Shown in pieces: positions 63,079 through 64,000 of a DNA stretch of 64,000 nt (position 1 is the first letter of the stretch; every line of letters starts with the position of its first letter). The position numbers and the translations under genes were made by a program. The notes under the pieces are model-generated. The model worked only from the letters and a program-made list of their open reading frames with translations, did no database searches and had not been told where the DNA came from. Source of the stretch: Pictodentalium vernedei (Eukaryota > Mollusca > Scaphopoda > Dentaliida > Dentaliidae); NCBI GenBank assembly GCA_031216915.1, contig CM062289.1, positions 392,672,674-392,736,673 on the forward strand, written 5' to 3'.

Positions 63079-63210
63079 CACTCTTAAATCACTTGGGTTA
63101 AAAATTAACCCAAATCGACTGGGTTGAGTGAATATGAACCCAATTGGGTTCATATTCACTCAACCCAGTCGATTTTGGTTAATTTTTAACCCAACTGATT
63201 TTAGAGTGTT
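63079..63210. mobile_element. Palindromic MITE family I, copy 3 (near perfect)
   Basis: TCACTCTTAAATCACTTGGG and CAACTGATTTTAGAGTGTT ends. Interior stem AACCCAAATCGACTGGGTTG...TGAACCCAATTGGGTTCA, with near-perfect inner arms; about twice the inner stem length of copies 1 and 2. Confidence 0.8.
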
Positions 63211-64000
63211 CAAAGATTCGCAGGTCGCTTATCAACTGTTACATTTTCTTTTAATAAGAATTGGCACAAACCGAAATGACAGGGTTACAAAAGCGAAAGT
63301 ACGCATTCCATTATCTTTCAAAATGCAGATCTACGAATATTGTAAAATGAATTTTAACATATTCATACTTTGTCCAGAAAAATGAAATTGCGACTCTCTG
63401 TGTGTTTGTGTGTATCGGTGTTTGAGGGTGTGTTTGTATGTGTGTGTGTGTGTGGAGGGGGGGGGGGGGGTATGTGTTTGCGTGTGTGTTTGTGATGGTG
63501 TATATTGGTCTGAGAGATGTGTATGTGTGAGACTGCACACGTGCGAGAGAGCATATGTATGGATGAGGAAAAGTGAATGTCCCCCCCCCCCCCCTCCTCT
63601 ACAAATGTATTGCAGCAGCCGATTGTCGCGTGCAAAAGGATCTGCCTGTGCAATTTGAAGGTCGTGAAGACTTCTTTCTTCCGGGGAAACTGTAACTTGA
63701 TCATCATAATAGCATCGGTGTAATATTAACAAATCAACTGCACGTCGTCACGTAAAACACGGAAGATCAATTAGCTCCTTCATGTTTTGTGGGGATTGTG
63801 TTTTTCAATGAAAATTACCGAAAAGGCATATTGTTATCGAAAGCAGAAAACTTCCCTGTTAGTTTCCGAACCAATCTATTCGCCAGGCCCTCTGCCGGAT
63901 ATCCTACAAAATTCAAGGTGCACCGTTTACACACACAACCATTGGTACTAAAAGTTTAAAGTGTTTATTGATCTTTGCTAATCATTCTTGCAAATTCATG
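63211..64000. other. Unrecognised sequence with GT-rich and homopolymer tracts
   Basis: GTGT-rich stretch at 63398-63540 with a G run at about 63457-63470, and a C run at about 63580-63594. No coding signal. Confidence 0.6.

Noticed and set aside
1-64000. Retroviral, LTR or Polinton sequences
   Set aside because: No matching long direct terminal repeats and no recognisable capsid, polymerase or integrase motifs were seen.

Overview
This window looks like gene-poor, AT-rich nuclear DNA from a metazoan, most likely a marine invertebrate. There are no operons, ribosome binding sites or long open frames. The repeats are animal-type: tRNA-headed and 5S-headed SINEs with (AAAT)n tails and 11-15 bp target-site duplications, a LINE tail, a Tc1-like transposase relic, and dozens of palindromic DNA-transposon derivatives (MITEs). 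The SINE 3' end (a ...TTAAACACCAATAAAT... tail) and the AAGGTCAAAG/ACGGACGG-type noncoding repeats resemble what I remember from molluscs and other lophotrochozoans. That placement is an impression from memory, not a result. I could not support any complete host gene. The best coding candidate is one minus-strand exon-like block at 12029-12167 with a perfect GTAAGT donor. Two weaker frames lie at 16020-16142 and 28708-29031. I saw no retroviral, LTR-element or Polinton coding sequence.

The dominant feature is foldback DNA elements flanked by TTAA, with CCCTTT... termini, which is a piggyBac-like signature. About 15 near-complete copies of family A (TTAACCCTTTACC...; arms around AACATAGGTTATGACC), about 9 of family C (arms around CCATATCATGTGACC) and 5-7 of family B (CCCTTTGAAC termini; GTGCAGCC hairpin) are spread over the window. 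Smaller related families are called D, E, G and H here. A and C share both their termini and a central palindrome (GAACGAGCTCG / CGAGCTCGTTC) but differ between these. Two stretches (41108-41853 and 38423-38898) are head-to-tail arrays, and at 41.1-41.9 kb neighbouring elements share single TTAA sites.

Layout. 1-16 kb: an inverted pair of a ~660 bp repeat (1036-1702, 15243-15906), a 5S-rRNA-headed SINE (4147-4595), a perfect 107-nt-arm hairpin whose loop is a piece of a nearby tRNA-like repeat (6292-6536), several SINEs, and the exon candidate beside a SINE that carries a MITE. 16-24 kb: mosaic palindromes of family K with a 511 bp palindromic element (J) nested in one, and a hAT-type element with an 8 bp duplication (21424-22055). 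24-34 kb: SINEs, a ~1.9 kb degenerate GTAGAAACTGGAATTCTAG-type array (29185-31060) with a Tc1/mariner-type MITE inside, and the C-terminal tail of a LINE ORF2 split by a SINE (32412-33055). 34-45 kb: nested palindromes, the TTAA arrays, and G-rich inverted segments. 44.3-45.7 kb: a junction of truncated MITE, truncated SINE and Tc1 transposase relic. 45.8-64 kb: more SINEs and TTAA elements, a filled/empty insertion-site pair (53375-53619 versus 53757-53826), and an insertion with CCGAAACGTCC subterminal repeats splitting a T repeat (52751-54052). Interleaved inverted repeats fill the last 5 kb.

The elements record repeated rounds of insertion: MITE into SINE, SINE into LINE, palindrome into palindrome. 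The most unusual signals are arm-to-arm covariation in the A/C hairpins, the TTAA-sharing arrays, and the perfect hairpin with a repeat-derived loop.
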